This document shows positions 1 through 8,072 of a DNA stretch of 64,000 nucleotides, in pieces. Source of the DNA: an uncultured Pseudomonadota bacterium (GTDB taxonomy: Bacteria; Pseudomonadota; Gammaproteobacteria; Steroidobacterales; Steroidobacteraceae); NCBI GenBank assembly GCA_902826635.1, contig CADEFQ010000006.1:44053-108052 (forward strand), written 5' to 3'. The notes under the pieces were generated by a model. That model did not search any database. It worked only from the letters and a program-made list of their open reading frames with translations, and had not been told where the DNA came from. Position 1 is the stretch's first letter. The number at the start of each line of letters is the position of its first letter. Made by a program: the position numbers and the translations under genes.

Positions 1-2
1 CG

Positions 3-713
3 CTTTTTGCCACGCCCGCGCCGACGCACGGTCCGGTGCTGCTGCGTGCGCTCGAACGCCTGGGCGAGAGTTCACGCGTGCCCGTGGCGGCGGTGTTCAG
101 TGACGTGATGGCGGCGCTCGACTGGCAGGGCCGCGCGCTCGCGGACCCGGAAGGGACATCGATGGTGTCGGCCGTGGACGGCGACGGCACGTTGGTGACG
201 ATCGTGCACTCGAATTCCTTCCCGCGTTTCGGCAGTGGGCTGATCGTCGAAAAATACAACCTGATCCTTGCAAACCGCGCAGGCCGGGGTTTCAGCAGCA
301 CGCCCGGCCATCCGAACTTTCCGGTGGCCGGCCGTCGGCCCGCGACGACCCTGCACGCCTGGGCCGTTGCCGGGCCCGGGTCGCTGCGGCTACAGGGCGC
401 AACGCCCGGCGGCGCAAATCAAATGCCCTGGAACGCGCAGACACTCGCGCGCCTGCTCGGCGGCGAGTCCGATATCGGTCGCCTGGTGGCGGCCCCACGA
501 TGGGACTGGGCCGAAGCGACCGGTGCGATCACGATCGAGTCCGGATTCGAAGCCGCGGAGATCGGCTTGCTGCGTGCCGCCGCGAAACCGGTGCACGAGG
601 TGGGGCGCTGGGGCCTGCACTCGGCGATGCAGATCATCGTGGCCGATGTGCAGAGGGGTATTGTTTCCGCGGCCGCCGATCCCCGCACGGTGGGGGCCGC
701 GCTGGCCTACTGA
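3..713 (+). CDS. gamma-glutamyltransferase family protein, C-terminal part (5' truncated by window)
   Basis: Only the C-terminal part is present; the frame is open to the window edge (codons in phase with base 3). The segment NSFPRFGSGLIVEKYN followed by ANRAGRGFS and GRRPATTLHAW matches the small subunit of gamma-glutamyltransferases, Ntn-hydrolases that cleave themselves and transfer or hydrolyse gamma-glutamyl groups. The self-cleaving Thr is probably the one in GTSMVSAVD (codon at 156-158), leaving a small subunit of about 185 residues, normal for the family. Classical enzymes have Thr-Thr-His there; here it is Thr-Ser-Met, so substrate or activity may differ. Glutathione itself is not proven as substrate. 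It converges with the next gene, nine bases away. Confidence 0.75.
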   Translation, partial: LFATPAPTHGPVLLRALERLGESSRVPVAAVFSDVMAALDWQGRALADPEGTSMVSAVDGDGTLVTIVHSNSFPRFGSGLIVEKYNLILANRAGRGFSSTPGHPNFPVAGRRPATTLHAWAVAGPGSLRLQGATPGGANQMPWNAQTLARLLGGESDIGRLVAAPRWDWAEATGAITIESGFEAAEIGLLRAAAKPVHEVGRWGLHSAMQIIVADVQRGIVSAAADPRTVGAALAY

Positions 714-722
714 CATCGCGCG

Positions 723-1547
723 TCAGAGCGTGCCCACCGTGCAGTGGGACGTGAGTGCCCGAAGCGTTGCGATCAGGCTTTTCGGTGTCAGGCTGCCGGT
801 CCGCGGGTTGTCGGGCAACGGATGGGTCGCGAGCTGAATCTCGAAATCGGCCGCCGCGGACTTCACGCGCACTTGCTGCATATTGTGGCGCGCGTGCGGG
901 TCGGCCCAGATCTCGACCTGCGTGCGCTCCGCGCCGATGCCCGCGAGGCTCAGGGTCGCCGCGACATTGGCGTTCGCGGGAAAGGCTGCCGCGGCCTCGC
1001 GCGCGCTGCCCGAGAAAACCCGGGTGGCGCCCGTGAGGCCTTCGACTGAAATGCCGCGGTCGGAGAGCCAGGGCGCACCGGCGAGGCTCTTCGGAGGCTT
1101 GCGCGTGACGAGCGTGACCGAATGGATCTCGCCTTCCGCCGCCGCCTTGATCGCATCGAGCCCGAGTATGCCGCCCGACGGCACGATGATGCGCGAGCCG
1201 GTGATCTTCGCGCGCTCGATCAGGTCGGCGCGCGCCAGCAGCGCGCCGGAACTCATCGTCACGAAGACACGGCCCGCCTCGATCGCCGGCCGCGCGATCT
1301 CGTCGTACACCGCGGCCGGCGCGCACTCGACGACCACATCCGAAACTTCAGCGAGTTTTGCGAGTGAGGTGATGGCGGGTTGCAACGCAAACTTCGCGAT
1401 GCGTTGGCGTCCCCGTGCGAGGTCCCTCGCCGACACCGCGCAGAGCTCGAGGCCCGGGATGCCCGCGTCGAGTGCTTCGGCGACCGCCATGCCGATCGCG
1501 CCCAATCCGCCGATGCCGACGCGGAGTACCTTGGAGTCGCCCATCAT
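723..1547 (-). CDS. L-aspartate dehydrogenase (NadX type)
   Basis: The 274-residue product begins with a Rossmann nucleotide-binding fold (VLRVGIGGLGAIG, about residues 7-19) and ends with the domain typical of aspartate dehydrogenases (PANANVAATLSLAGIG, then WADPHARHN and HPLPDNPRTGSLT). Family members oxidise L-aspartate to iminoaspartate with NAD(P), or run in reverse as reductive amination, and can feed NAD synthesis. Two ATG codons lie side by side (1547 and 1544) and no strong ribosome site separates them; the first is used here. Nothing nearby is a nad gene, so the pathway is inferred only from the family. Confidence 0.85.
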   Translation of the reverse strand: MMGDSKVLRVGIGGLGAIGMAVAEALDAGIPGLELCAVSARDLARGRQRIAKFALQPAITSLAKLAEVSDVVVECAPAAVYDEIARPAIEAGRVFVTMSSGALLARADLIERAKITGSRIIVPSGGILGLDAIKAAAEGEIHSVTLVTRKPPKSLAGAPWLSDRGISVEGLTGATRVFSGSAREAAAAFPANANVAATLSLAGIGAERTQVEIWADPHARHNMQQVRVKSAAADFEIQLATHPLPDNPRTGSLTPKSLIATLRALTSHCTVGTL

Positions 1548-1584
1548 GTTCGGGATGCTATCGCATCGCGTCCGATCTCTGCGC

Positions 1585-1986
1585 CTAATGCGGCGGGTAG
1601 CGATCGAACGTGGGCAGGTCCTGCACGTGGGCCATCCAGCCGATCCGTTCAGCGACCTGGATGTGCGCGCGCGCCGGCACCAGATCCGGGTCGTCATAGG
1701 TGGCGCTCTGGATGTCGACGATGCCGGGGAGCATCCGGGCATTGGTGTAAAACAGGCCGGTCCCGCAGTCCGCGCAGAAGTGCCGCCGTCCGGATTCCGA
1801 CGACGGGTAGATTTTCGGCGTGCCCCGGGTGACCTTCACGGCACTGTCCTTGTACAGGGTCCAGCCGACCATCGGGGCTCCGGCATGACGTCGGCAGTCC
1901 TTGCAATGGCACAACGCGTGGGTGATCGCTTCGCCTTCGGCCACGTAGCGAACGGCACCACAATGACAACCGCCGGTAATTTCCAT
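1585..1986 (-). CDS. GFA-family (glutathione-dependent formaldehyde-activating type) zinc protein
   Basis: The 133-residue protein has the Cys pattern of the GFA / CENP-V fold: GGCHCGAVRY near the N-terminus, CHCKDCRRHAG in the middle and FCADCGTGLFY after it, which bind zinc. The founding member was described as binding S-hydroxymethylglutathione, but most relatives have no proven reaction, so only the family is claimed. The ATG at 1986 is chosen because GAGGAG lies about seven bases upstream; an in-frame upstream extension has no family similarity. A glutathione S-transferase gene lies just upstream on the same strand, so both may belong to a thiol detoxification unit. Confidence 0.85.
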   Translation of the reverse strand: MEITGGCHCGAVRYVAEGEAITHALCHCKDCRRHAGAPMVGWTLYKDSAVKVTRGTPKIYPSSESGRRHFCADCGTGLFYTNARMLPGIVDIQSATYDDPDLVPARAHIQVAERIGWMAHVQDLPTFDRYPPH

Positions 1987-2014
1987 GGCAACTCCTCGGT
2001 GACCTCGCGGATAT

Positions 2015-2671
2015 CTATCGGCCGGTCGGTGACTGACCGGTGAAAACCGCCCATTGATCTGCGAAAGCTCGCTGGTAGGCGGGGCGCGCTTCACCACGGG
2101 CCACATAGGCAGCGAGGTTCGGGTATTCCTCGAGTAGTCCCGATCCGGTCAACCTGCGCAGCACCGTCACCATCAGCAGGTCACCGGCGCTGAACGCAGC
2201 GTCGAGCCAGGCGGCATCTCCGAGCCGGTTGGAAAGTTCGCCCAGCCGCACGCGGACGCGGTCCTCGAGGATCGGCAGGCGCTCCGCATGCCAGGCCTTG
2301 TCGCGCTCGAGGACCATCGCCATCGAGCGATCAACGATCGGCGGCTCGACGGTGCTGAGCGCGGCGAACATCCATGTGATCGCGCGCGCCCGGGCATTCG
2401 CATCGTCCGGGAGCAGCCCCGCATGGCGCTCCGCGATGTGGAACACGATTGCGCCCGACTCGAAGAGGGCGAGATCGCCCGCTTCATAGGTCGGAATCTG
2501 CCCGAATGGATGCAGCCTGCGATGCGCGGGTTCTTTCATTTCGCTGAACGAAAGCAGGCGAACGTCGTAAGGCCGGCCCACTTCTTCAAGCGCCCAGCGA
2601 ACGCGCATGTCGCGAGCCAACCCCCTGCCGCGATCGGGCGATCGTGCAAACGCGGTGATCGTGGGAGTCAT
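2015..2671 (-). CDS. glutathione S-transferase family protein
   Basis: The 218-residue product has the two-domain GST plan: an N-terminal thioredoxin-like domain with the conserved cis-Pro/Glu-Ser-Gly region (HPFGQIPTYEAGDLALFESGAIVFH split around the cis-Pro), then an all-helical domain (DAAWLDAAFSAGDLLM carries the N-capping box). GSTs conjugate or reduce electrophiles with glutathione in the cytoplasm; the substrate here is unknown. The start MTPTITAF at 2671 is chosen over an in-frame ATG at 2707 because the beta strand begins there. It is followed after 28 bases by the GFA-family gene, probably in one transcript. Confidence 0.88.
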   Translation of the reverse strand: MTPTITAFARSPDRGRGLARDMRVRWALEEVGRPYDVRLLSFSEMKEPAHRRLHPFGQIPTYEAGDLALFESGAIVFHIAERHAGLLPDDANARARAITWMFAALSTVEPPIVDRSMAMVLERDKAWHAERLPILEDRVRVRLGELSNRLGDAAWLDAAFSAGDLLMVTVLRRLTGSGLLEEYPNLAAYVARGEARPAYQRAFADQWAVFTGQSPTGR

Positions 2672-2819
2672 GGGAATGCGCCTGGATCGGGGCCGAATCG
2701 CCCGCATTGTAATCGTGCCCGGCCCGAAGGGCTCGCGTGACGGCGTAGATGACCGGGCGAATCTGCTCGATCAGCTTGCGGTGGAACAGTACCGATTGCA
2801 GCGAGATGTGTGATTTCAT
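2586..2819 (-). CDS. possible small ORF of unknown function
   Basis: A 77-codon frame opens upstream of the glutathione S-transferase gene and overlaps its first 86 bases in another frame. The non-overlapping part (HRKLIEQIRPVIYAVTRA) has GC-rich third positions and could form an amphipathic helix, unlike random intergenic DNA. It has no visible ribosome site and I do not recognise the sequence. It may be a short real gene, a remnant of a longer one, or chance in GC-rich DNA. The rest of this divergent region up to dusA shows no clear promoter or repeat. Confidence 0.2.
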   Translation of the reverse strand: MKSHISLQSVLFHRKLIEQIRPVIYAVTRALRAGHDYNAGDSAPIQAHSHDSHDHRVCTIARSRQGVGSRHARSLGA

Positions 2820-2970
2820 GAGGAAACGGAACGGTGCAAACCATTTTTGTCCCCCTCGGGTCCCCTCGGCAACCAGTAGACTCCCCGGCACACGCAGGAA
2901 AACGGCAGAAACGATACGAGTGGAAAGCGTTACGAGAAAAGGAATTTCCGTCGACACACGCAGCGATTTG

Positions 2971-4008
2971 ATGGATCGCCGGGTCTCCGTCGCGCCGATG
3001 ATGGACTGGACCGATCGTCACTGCCGTTACTTCCTGCGCGCCTATTCGCCGCGTGTGCTCCTGTACACCGAGATGATCACGACGGCCGCGATCCTGCGTG
3101 GCGACCGGCAGCGCTTGCTTGGTTTCGATCCCGAGGAGCATCCGGTCGCGCTGCAACTTGGCGGGAGCGACCCCGCGCAGCTCGCCGCGGCAGCGCGCAT
3201 CGGCGCAGAAGCGGGCTACGACGAGGTGAACCTCAACTGCGGCTGTCCGAGCGATCGCGTGAGTGCGGGTTCGTTCGGCGCCTGCCTGATGTCACAGCCG
3301 CGGCTCGTCGCGGACTGCGTTGCGGCGATGCGCGATGCGGTGCGGATTCCGGTGACGGTCAAGTTGCGCATCGGCGTGGTGGAAGCCGGCCGGCGCGGCG
3401 CGGTCGCGGCCGCCACGGCCGAGTACACGGAGGAGGATTTCGGGCACCTGCTCGGGTTTGCGCGCGGCGTGGCCACCGCGGGAGCCGATGCGCTGATCGT
3501 GCACGCGCGCAAGGCCGTGCTGGGTGGCCTGTCGCCGAAGGACAACCGCGAAGTGCCACCGTTGCGCTTCGATATCGTGCGACGTCTGCGCGCAGCGCTC
3601 CCGTCGGTGCCGCTTGTACTGAATGGCGGACTGCGCGCCGCCGCCGCGGGCGCGAGTGAGCTTGCCTGGTGCGACGGCCTGATGCTCGGCCGCGAGGCTT
3701 ATCACCGACCGCAGGTGCTGGCCGAGCTGCACGCGCTCGCGTGGCCGGGCGATGCGTGGGCTCCGCCCACCCGGGCCGAGATGGCCGAGCGCATGTCGAC
3801 CTATGCAGCGCGTCAGCTCGCGGGCGGCGGGCGTTTGAGCGCGATCGCGCGGCACGCGCTGGGCCTCTATGCGCACGAACCCGGTGCGCGCGAATTCCGC
3901 CGTTACCTGAGCGAAGGCGCGCGCGCGGCCGATGCGGCGGCGTCGCTGTTCGTGACTGCGGCCCAAAGGGCAGAAAACGCTTGCTATAATCTCGCGATGC
4001 CCCGATAA
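2971..4008 (+). CDS. dusA: tRNA-dihydrouridine(20/20a) synthase DusA
   Basis: The 345-residue flavoprotein reduces uridines 20 and 20a in the D-loop of tRNAs with NADPH. The DusA signature is clear: SVAPMMDWTDRHCRYFLR at the start, LQLGGSDP, and NLNCGCPSDRV with the probable catalytic Cys at residue 92, followed by FGACLM. HARKAVLGGLSPKDNRE is the DusA-specific tRNA/FMN region. An insertion of roughly 12 residues after VKLRIGVVE is absent from the E. coli enzyme. The ATG at 2971 is used; an in-frame GTG a few codons upstream would add a short tail. A cyclase gene follows after 11 bases. Confidence 0.95.
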   Translation: MDRRVSVAPMMDWTDRHCRYFLRAYSPRVLLYTEMITTAAILRGDRQRLLGFDPEEHPVALQLGGSDPAQLAAAARIGAEAGYDEVNLNCGCPSDRVSAGSFGACLMSQPRLVADCVAAMRDAVRIPVTVKLRIGVVEAGRRGAVAAATAEYTEEDFGHLLGFARGVATAGADALIVHARKAVLGGLSPKDNREVPPLRFDIVRRLRAALPSVPLVLNGGLRAAAAGASELAWCDGLMLGREAYHRPQVLAELHALAWPGDAWAPPTRAEMAERMSTYAARQLAGGGRLSAIARHALGLYAHEPGAREFRRYLSEGARAADAAASLFVTAAQRAENACYNLAMPR

Positions 4009-4019
4009 CAAAGACGGTC

Positions 4020-4925
4020 ATGGGCAAAGACATCGAGCTCGCCATCCTGTTTGCCGACGTCGTCGGCTCGACGCGCCTGTTCGAGGAGCTCGGGGATGTG
4101 CGCGCGCGGGACACGATCGCGACCTGCATCGACGTCATGCGCACGGCGACCGAGCGCCACAACGGCACCGTGATCAAGACGATGGGCGACGAGGTCATGT
4201 CGACCTTCCCCTCGGCCGATGAGGCACTCAACGCCGCGGCCCAGATGCAGCAGCAGATCTCGGTGCACGCGCACCTCAAGAACGACGGCCACCCGGTGGC
4301 GATCCGGATCGGCTGTCATTTCGGTCCCGTGGTGCTCGAGAACCGCGATGTGTTCGGCGCCACGGTCCATACCGCGAACCGCATGACGAGCCAGGCGAAG
4401 GCCGGCCAGATCGTCACGACCGCAACCACCGTCGAGCAGCTCGCGCCCGAGTGGCGGGCATCCGTGCGCCAGATCGACGTTGCGACCCTCAAGGGGCAGG
4501 GCAACGAAGTCACGCTGTTCGAAGTGCTGTGGCAGACCGAAGACGTCACGAGCATGGTCCCGGCGATCGCGCTTGCGGGGCGGGAATCGCGTCGCGCCGT
4601 GCGCCTGCGCTTGCGCACGCCCGATCAGGAATTCGTGCTCGATGAACGCCGGCCGCACGCTTCGCTCGGGCGGGCCGAGGACAACGATCTCGTGGTCAAG
4701 GGCAACCTCATTTCCCGCCTGCATGCGCGCATCGAGGTCAACCGCGGCAAGTTCGTGCTGATCGACCAGAGCACGAACGGCACTTTCGTCCAGAGCACGG
4801 GCGGCGAAGAATCTTTCGTCCGCCGCGACAGCATGCAGATCAAGGGCGAGGGGATGATCGGCCTCGGCAGGACGCCGGAGCACGGGGCGCCGGGGACGAT
4901 ACGGTTCGCGTGTGAGGAAGTTTAA
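4020..4925 (+). CDS. class III adenylate/guanylate cyclase with C-terminal FHA domain
   Basis: Residues 1-180 form a class III nucleotidyl cyclase domain that makes cyclic nucleotide from ATP or GTP. Metal-binding Asp13 (FADVVGST) and Asp57 (KTMGDEV), substrate-specifying Lys53 and Asp110, and transition-state Arg121 are present. The usual transition-state Asn is replaced by His117 (VHTANRM). Residues about 205-300 form a forkhead-associated domain (SLGRAEDNDLV, then ISRLHARIEV and DQSTNGTFV), which binds phosphothreonine. No membrane segment is seen, so the protein is probably cytosolic and may respond to a Ser/Thr-kinase partner, none of which is in the window. Activity despite the His change is uncertain. 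Confidence 0.85.
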   Translation: MGKDIELAILFADVVGSTRLFEELGDVRARDTIATCIDVMRTATERHNGTVIKTMGDEVMSTFPSADEALNAAAQMQQQISVHAHLKNDGHPVAIRIGCHFGPVVLENRDVFGATVHTANRMTSQAKAGQIVTTATTVEQLAPEWRASVRQIDVATLKGQGNEVTLFEVLWQTEDVTSMVPAIALAGRESRRAVRLRLRTPDQEFVLDERRPHASLGRAEDNDLVVKGNLISRLHARIEVNRGKFVLIDQSTNGTFVQSTGGEESFVRRDSMQIKGEGMIGLGRTPEHGAPGTIRFACEEV

Positions 4926-4935
4926 AGAGATTGGG

Positions 4936-5078
4936 GCTCAGAGCTGAGAGCTGAGAGCTGAGAGCCAGAGATGGAGCGCGCTGCCGCGCGCTGTGCCGCC
5001 CCACCGCTTCGCCTCGATGACGCTAGCCACCCACGAACGAGCGGTCTGGCTCTCAGCTCTAAGCTCTAAGCTCTAAGC
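4936..5078. repeat. long imperfect inverted repeat between convergent genes
   Basis: The left arm (4936-4969) and right arm (5045-5078) pair over about 34 bases with three mismatches, including a perfect 16-bp core (4954-4969 with 5045-5060), around a 75-base loop. The left arm is built of three AGAGCTG heptamers, the right of AGCTCTA heptamers. It lies between the stops of the cyclase gene (plus) and pckG (minus), so transcripts from either side would form a stable stem. No T-tract follows, so it is not a classical intrinsic terminator. Confidence 0.85.
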
Positions 5079-5113
5079 TCTAAGCTCTAAGCTCTAAGCT
5101 CTAAGCTCTAAGC
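5055..5113. repeat. tandem heptanucleotide repeat (AGCTCTA x8)
   Basis: Eight exact copies of AGCTCTA run from 5055 to 5110, with a partial ninth (AGC) to 5113. The array runs into the 3' end of pckG: the stop codon (TAG, 5110-5108 on the minus strand) and the last Ala codon are made of repeat units. Perfect short tandem copies like this are prone to slippage, so copy number may vary among strains. Because the stop lies in the first unit read by the ribosome, length changes downstream should not alter the protein. Confidence 0.95.
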
Positions 5114-6883
5114 CCGCAGCTTCTCATCGAGCTTCGCTAGCTCGCCCAGCAGTTGCGCCGGCGTTCGCGATCCGTACTCGTTGAGATAGGCGCGAATCTC
5201 GCCGGCTTCCTTGCGCCATTCCTCGGGGTTTACCGCGAGCAGGGCGTCGAGCGTGCCGGGGGCGAGGTTCAATCCCGCGAGGTTCAGGTCCTGTGCGCGC
5301 GGCAGGAAACCGATCGCGGTTTCGACCGCGCCGCCACGACCGCTGCAGCGATCGAGCATCCACGCCAGCACGCGCAGGTTGTCGCCGAAACCGGGCCACA
5401 GGAACTTGCCATCGGCATCGCGCCGGAACCAGTTGACGTGATAGATGCGCGGCGGGTTCGCGAGCTTCGCGCCGACCTTGATCCAGTGCGCGAAATAGTC
5501 GCCGAAGTTGTAGCCGCAGAAGGGCTTCATCGCCATCGAGTCGCGGCGGACCATGCCCACCTTGCCCTCGGCGGCGGCGGTCTGTTCCGAGGCCATGCCC
5601 GCGCCGAGGAGGACGCCGTGCGTGAAGTCGCGCGCTTCGTAGACGAGCGGTGCGACGCTGCGGCGGCGCCCGCCGAACACAATCGCGGAAATCGGCACGC
5701 CCTGCGGGTCCTCGGCGTGCGGCGAGTACGCGGGGTTCTGTGTCGCGGCGACCGTGAAGCGCGAATTGGGATGCGCGGCCGGCCCGTGCTTCGGATCGTA
5801 GGGACGACCCTGCCAGTCGATCGCGGGCGCCCCGGTCTCGAGTCCTTCCCACCACGGCTGGTTGTCGGCGGTGACGGCGACGTTCGTGAAGAGCGTGTCG
5901 CGGCGGATCGAGTCGTAGGCGTTGCGGTTCGTGGCCGGGTTCGTGCCCGGTACGACGCCGAAGTAACCCGCTTCGGGGTTGATCGCCCACAGCCTCCCAT
6001 CGGGGCCGGGATGCAGCCAGGCGATGTCATCGCCGATGGTCGTGACTTTCCACCCCTTCAGCGCATCGGGCGGAATCAGCATCGCGAGATTGGTCTTGCC
6101 GCAGGCCGACGGGAACGCGGCGGCGATGTAGTGCTGCTCGCCCGTGGGGCTTTGCAGCCCGACGATCAGCATGTGCTCGGCGAGCCAGCCTTCCTGCCGG
6201 GCCTGCCAGCTCGCGATGCGCAGCGCGTGGCATTTCTTGCCGAGGAGGGCGTTGCCGCCGTATCCGGAACCGAAGCTCTCGATCGCGAGCTCTTCGGGAA
6301 AATGCATGATGAAACGGCGGTTCGGGTCAAGTTCGCCGATCGAGTGCAGGCCGCGCACAAAGGTCTTGTCGACCGCGATGCGCTCGAGCGCTGCGCGTCC
6401 CATGCGCGTCATGATCGCCATGTTGAGGACGACGTAGGCGCTGTCGGTGATCTCGACGCCGCAGCGGGCCTGCGGCGAATCGATCGGCCCCATGCAATAG
6501 GGCACGACATAGAGAGTGCGACCCTTCATGCAACCGCTGAAGAGCGCGCGCATCCGCGCGTGCCCTTCGGCGGGCGCGAGCCACAGGTTGTTCGGGCCCG
6601 CGTCTTCCTGCTTCGTGGTGCAGATGAAAGTGACCTTCTCGACGCGCGCCACATCGCTCGGGCTCGAGCGATAGAGGTCGCAACCCGGGAAGGTCTTCGA
6701 GTCGAGCGGCTGCAGTTCGCCCGAGGCCACGAGCTCGCCGCGCAGGTGGCGGATTTCCTCGGGCGAGCCTTCGCACCAGTGGATCCGGGCGGGGTTCGTC
6801 AGGCCGGCGACGCTCGCCACCCATTCGGCTACCGCCGGTGAAATTTGCGGGAGCGGGGTGAACGTGCGCGGCGCTGTGGCCAT
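5108..6883 (-). CDS. pckG: phosphoenolpyruvate carboxykinase (GTP)
   Basis: The 591-residue enzyme converts oxaloacetate and GTP to phosphoenolpyruvate, the entry to gluconeogenesis. It is of the GTP type, not the ATP type of E. coli: the P-loop FPSACGKTNLAM (about residues 257-268) carries the family's reactive Cys261, and FGGRRR and FGDNLRVLAWM are also typical. GAGG lies just upstream of the ATG. The phasin-like gene ends 29 bases upstream on the same strand, so the two may share a transcript. The stop codon lies inside a heptanucleotide repeat. Confidence 0.97.
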   Translation of the reverse strand: MATAPRTFTPLPQISPAVAEWVASVAGLTNPARIHWCEGSPEEIRHLRGELVASGELQPLDSKTFPGCDLYRSSPSDVARVEKVTFICTTKQEDAGPNNLWLAPAEGHARMRALFSGCMKGRTLYVVPYCMGPIDSPQARCGVEITDSAYVVLNMAIMTRMGRAALERIAVDKTFVRGLHSIGELDPNRRFIMHFPEELAIESFGSGYGGNALLGKKCHALRIASWQARQEGWLAEHMLIVGLQSPTGEQHYIAAAFPSACGKTNLAMLIPPDALKGWKVTTIGDDIAWLHPGPDGRLWAINPEAGYFGVVPGTNPATNRNAYDSIRRDTLFTNVAVTADNQPWWEGLETGAPAIDWQGRPYDPKHGPAAHPNSRFTVAATQNPAYSPHAEDPQGVPISAIVFGGRRRSVAPLVYEARDFTHGVLLGAGMASEQTAAAEGKVGMVRRDSMAMKPFCGYNFGDYFAHWIKVGAKLANPPRIYHVNWFRRDADGKFLWPGFGDNLRVLAWMLDRCSGRGGAVETAIGFLPRAQDLNLAGLNLAPGTLDALLAVNPEEWRKEAGEIRAYLNEYGSRTPAQLLGELAKLDEKLRA

Positions 6884-6912
6884 CCTGAGTCCTCGTTCGA
6901 ATTAGCCTTTCA

Positions 6913-7173
6913 TTATACCAAGGCGGCACCGCGCCTGGCCGCAGGGCGGTTCTTCTTCCCGGTAGCGCGCGATTTCGTTGCCGAACGGACGTTTGCGCCG
7001 GGCTCGCGGCGCAGTTCTGCGGCCGTTTCGGCGACCACGGCACCGACGTCGCGACCGGCCGTTTTGAGCACGGCCAAGGCAGCGCGGGCGTTGCCCAGCA
7101 GTTCGCCGCTGGTGCGCTGGGCAATGCGGGTCAGCGAGCGCCCGGCGCTCGCGAGGGTTTCGAGGCCTGTCAT
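6913..7173 (-). CDS. small phasin-like protein with basic C-terminus
   Basis: The 86-residue product has an Ala/Leu-rich amphipathic N-terminal part (about residues 1-55, e.g. LARGRSLTRIA-like helices) and a Lys/Arg/Ala tail (SATKSRATGKKNRPAARR). This plan, a granule-binding helix plus a histone-like tail, resembles the PhaF/PhaI phasins of Pseudomonas, but the protein is shorter and direct similarity is not obvious to me. Its place immediately after phaZ supports a PHA-granule role. The ATG at 7173 is preceded by AAAGGA; an upstream in-frame ATG at 7239 would overlap phaZ. Confidence 0.5.
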   Translation of the reverse strand: MTGLETLASAGRSLTRIAQRTSGELLGNARAALAVLKTAGRDVGAVVAETAAELRREPGANVRSATKSRATGKKNRPAARRGAALV

Positions 7174-7201
7174 CGGGATCCTTTCGGGGACATCATGGAT
7201 A

Positions 7202-7233
7202 TTGCAATGCAGCATACATGCTGCGATGCAGCA
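7202..7233. promoter_or_regulatory. TGC-rich palindrome, candidate PhaR-type operator
   Basis: A perfect inverted repeat GCAGCAT-AC-ATGCTGC (7209-7224) is flanked by further TGC/GCA units (TTGCAATGC on the left, GATGCAGCA on the right). It lies in the 62-base gap between the phaZ stop and the phasin-like gene. PhaR repressors of PHA metabolism bind TGC-rich repeats before phasin genes in other proteobacteria; phaR itself is not in the window, so this assignment is inference. Confidence 0.5.
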
Positions 7234-7235
7234 CG

Positions 7236-8072
7236 TCAATCAGGGCGACCCTTGGGACGCAGGAAGCGCCGGATCAGCGGCCCGACGCGGTCGAGCGAAT
7301 GCAGCATGAACAGATGGCCGCCACCCTGGACGACGTGCAGCGTGCTGTTCGGAATGAGCCAGGCGAGGAAACGTGCGTTGGCGATCGGCACGAGCGGGTC
7401 ATCGGATCCGCCGAGGACGAGCGTCGGCTGTCGCAGGCGATGCAGCCACCACACGCTCGTCCATCCGGAGCCTGCGAGCAACTGGTACACGTAGCCCATG
7501 AAACGCGGCGGGATGATCCGGTTCGCATGTGCCCCGATCAGATCGGGGTTGCGGCGCAGTTCACCGCCGTAGAGGTCGGCGGCGGCCGTGCGCAGGTAGT
7601 CGCGCGACAGGTAGCGGCGGGGCGTCACCATCTTGAGGAGGACGCCGGGGCGTCCGGGAATCATCAGGGCGCCGGCGGACGTGGCCGCGAGCACGAGCCG
7701 CCCGCAACGCTGCGGGTATTGATGGGCGAACTGCTGCGCGACGGCCCCGCCCCATGAAACGCCGGCCACGTCGACTTCACGATAGCCGAGGCGATCAAGG
7801 AGTCGGCGTGCGAGACGCGCGAGGCCGCTGAAGCGGCGCGGGCGCCACGACATTTCCGATCCGCCGATCCCCGGCACGTCGAACACGATGCACTCGATCC
7901 CCGCGAGCGCCGCCATGAACGGAAACACGACCTCGAGGTTGGCGCCGATGCCGTTGAAGATGAGTAGCGGCCGGCCCACCCGGCCCGCCTGCACGGCGTA
8001 GCGCAGGTTGACGCCATCGATTTCAACGAAGGCGACTTGCGGAGCATTCGCGGCGTCGGGTGCGGCGCTCAC
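7236..8072 (-). CDS. phaZ: intracellular medium-chain PHA depolymerase PhaZ
   Basis: The 278-residue alpha/beta hydrolase matches Pseudomonas PhaZ, which releases hydroxy acids from stored polyhydroxyalkanoate granules. Shared segments include LLIFNGIGANLEVVFPF, DVPGIGGS, QQFAHQYPQRC and LVLAATSAGALMIPG. The catalytic triad is visible: Ser106 in GVSWG, Asp225 in GGSDDPLVP and His253 in GGGHLF. No signal peptide is present, as expected for a granule-bound cytosolic enzyme. The GTG start overlaps the phaC stop as GTGA, so the two are probably translationally coupled, as in the Pseudomonas phaC1-phaZ order. Confidence 0.95.
   Translation of the reverse strand: MSAAPDAANAPQVAFVEIDGVNLRYAVQAGRVGRPLLIFNGIGANLEVVFPFMAALAGIECIVFDVPGIGGSEMSWRPRRFSGLARLARRLLDRLGYREVDVAGVSWGGAVAQQFAHQYPQRCGRLVLAATSAGALMIPGRPGVLLKMVTPRRYLSRDYLRTAAADLYGGELRRNPDLIGAHANRIIPPRFMGYVYQLLAGSGWTSVWWLHRLRQPTLVLGGSDDPLVPIANARFLAWLIPNSTLHVVQGGGHLFMLHSLDRVGPLIRRFLRPKGRPD

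Noticed and set aside
5055..5113. CRISPR-like array
   Set aside because: Units are seven bases with no spacers; it is a simple tandem repeat.
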